From positions 124,001 through 188,000 of the forward strand of contig NZ_MTSZ01000007.1 of assembly GCF_002118315.1 (NCBI RefSeq): a stretch of 64,000 nucleotides of DNA. Reading direction: 5' to 3'. Under the pieces are notes generated by a model. It saw only the letters and a list, made by a program, of their open reading frames with translations, was not told the DNA's origin and made no database searches. Source of the DNA: Kiloniella majae. GTDB taxonomy: Bacteria; Pseudomonadota; Alphaproteobacteria; Kiloniellales; Kiloniellaceae. The position numbers and the translations under genes are program-made. Position 1 is the first letter of the stretch, and every line of letters begins with the position of its first letter. Shown here in pieces: positions 63,599 through 64,000 of this stretch.

Positions 63599-64000
63599 TC
63601 AGGCTCCTTCTTCAACCGGGTTAACAATCATGTCGGGTTTCACTTTTTGAATCCCCTGCAAAATAATGCGTTCCCCTTTGAGGAGACCGTCTTTTATTAT
63701 CCAGTTTGTATCGACTCGTTCTCCGACCTGAACACGACGAATTTCCACTTTGTTGCTACGGTCTATAACCAGCGTGAAGTAGCCTTGTTGATCTTTCTGA
63801 ACGGATGCTTGGGGAATAACCAGTTCACTCTGGGTTTTCTTGCTACGAACGGTCACATTAACGAATTGACCCGGTACCAAAATATGCTTGGGGTTGGGGA
63901 AGATTGCCCGGGTAATGATTGAGTTTGTACTTTGATTAACTTCTGTATTAATGAAATCAAATCGGCCTTCACTCTCATAAGGCTTTCCGTCCGAGAGAAC
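63599..64000 (-). CDS. RND efflux periplasmic adaptor subunit, C-terminal part (gene continues past the right edge)
   Basis: The minus-strand frame stays open to the window end and gives about 133 residues of the C-terminal part of a membrane fusion protein. [38 protein letters not shown], then [20 protein letters not shown] and [20 protein letters not shown] are the beta-barrel and membrane-proximal signatures of AcrA/MexE-type adaptors. The lipid anchor and coiled coil are outside the window. A TTG at 63880 is internal, not the start. It is the upstream partner of the RND transporter. Confidence 0.92.
   Translation of the reverse strand, partial: VLSDGKPYESEGRFDFINTEVNQSTNSIITRAIFPNPKHILVPGQFVNVTVRSKKTQSELVIPQASVQKDQQGYFTLVIDRSNKVEIRRVQVGERVDTNWIIKDGLLKGERIILQGIQKVKPDMIVNPVEEGA

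Noticed and set aside
1-64000. tRNA, rRNA, insertion sequences, prophage or attachment sites
   Set aside because: Reading both strands I found no T-loop/acceptor patterns, transposase or integrase frames, or flanking target duplications.

Overview
The window looks like chromosomal DNA of a marine-type alphaproteobacterium, perhaps of the Rhodospirillales/Kiloniellales kind (the order is a low-confidence guess). Pointers are a DUF1150 gene directly after an Hsp20 gene, a FzlA-like glutathione-transferase homologue, a PAS_5-type protein, the kdsD-lptC-lptA-lptB-rpoN-hpf-ptsN block, a very large LapA/RTX-type adhesin and glycine-betaine demethylase genes. Base composition is moderate. I saw no insertion sequence, prophage, CRISPR array, tRNA or rRNA, so this reads as ordinary chromosome with a few accessory islands.

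Layout. 1-263: 5' part of a gabD-like gene leaving the window on the minus strand. 610-3053: queuosine precursor block queC-queD-queE-queF, with a 34-nt preQ1-I riboswitch whose 3' end is the queC Shine-Dalgarno. 3519-9710: a 2063-residue type-I-secreted adhesin with an N-terminal retention module (TAAG site), an integrin-beta-like A domain, duplicated DUF4114-like/T1SS-143 repeats and C-terminal RTX repeats. 9821-17593: mostly minus-strand catabolic genes (PAS protein, FAH-family hydrolase, GbcB and GbcA, alpha/beta hydrolase, small DUF3012 lipoprotein, orphan Rieske-type reductase) plus a plus-strand O-methyltransferase. A cobalamin riboswitch precedes gbcA. 17794-23837: ydbH-ynbE-ydbL homologues and ppk1. 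23994-29445: glpK, glpR, gap and pyk, with GlpR-like palindromes near glpK/glpR and before gap.

29544-33262: persulfide-dioxygenase-like metallohydrolase, a sensor kinase with a degenerate receiver domain, a small basic protein beside two DnaA-box-like sites, and hsp20-DUF1150 behind a sigma32-like promoter. 33339-40285 (minus strand): rnd, then kdsD-lptC-lptA-lptB-rpoN and hpf-ptsN, joining LPS export with the nitrogen sigma factor and PTS-Ntr. 40541-47675: an NDUFA9-like protein and gltD-gltB. 47756-57385: small regulators, a FzlA-like protein, a TPR protein, an SDR, a cupin, AzlCD with a MarR-GNAT fusion, a hydrolase, a glycosyltransferase and a D-cysteine-desulfhydrase-like enzyme. 57684-60312: thrS and infC, the latter apparently starting at AUA. 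60468-64000: an RND efflux pump and the 3' part of its adaptor gene.

The strongest signals beyond routine annotation are the cobalamin riboswitch on a B12-independent betaine demethylase, the integrin-beta-like domain in the adhesin, the minimal preQ1 riboswitch, the non-canonical infC start and a probable GlpR regulon reaching gap.
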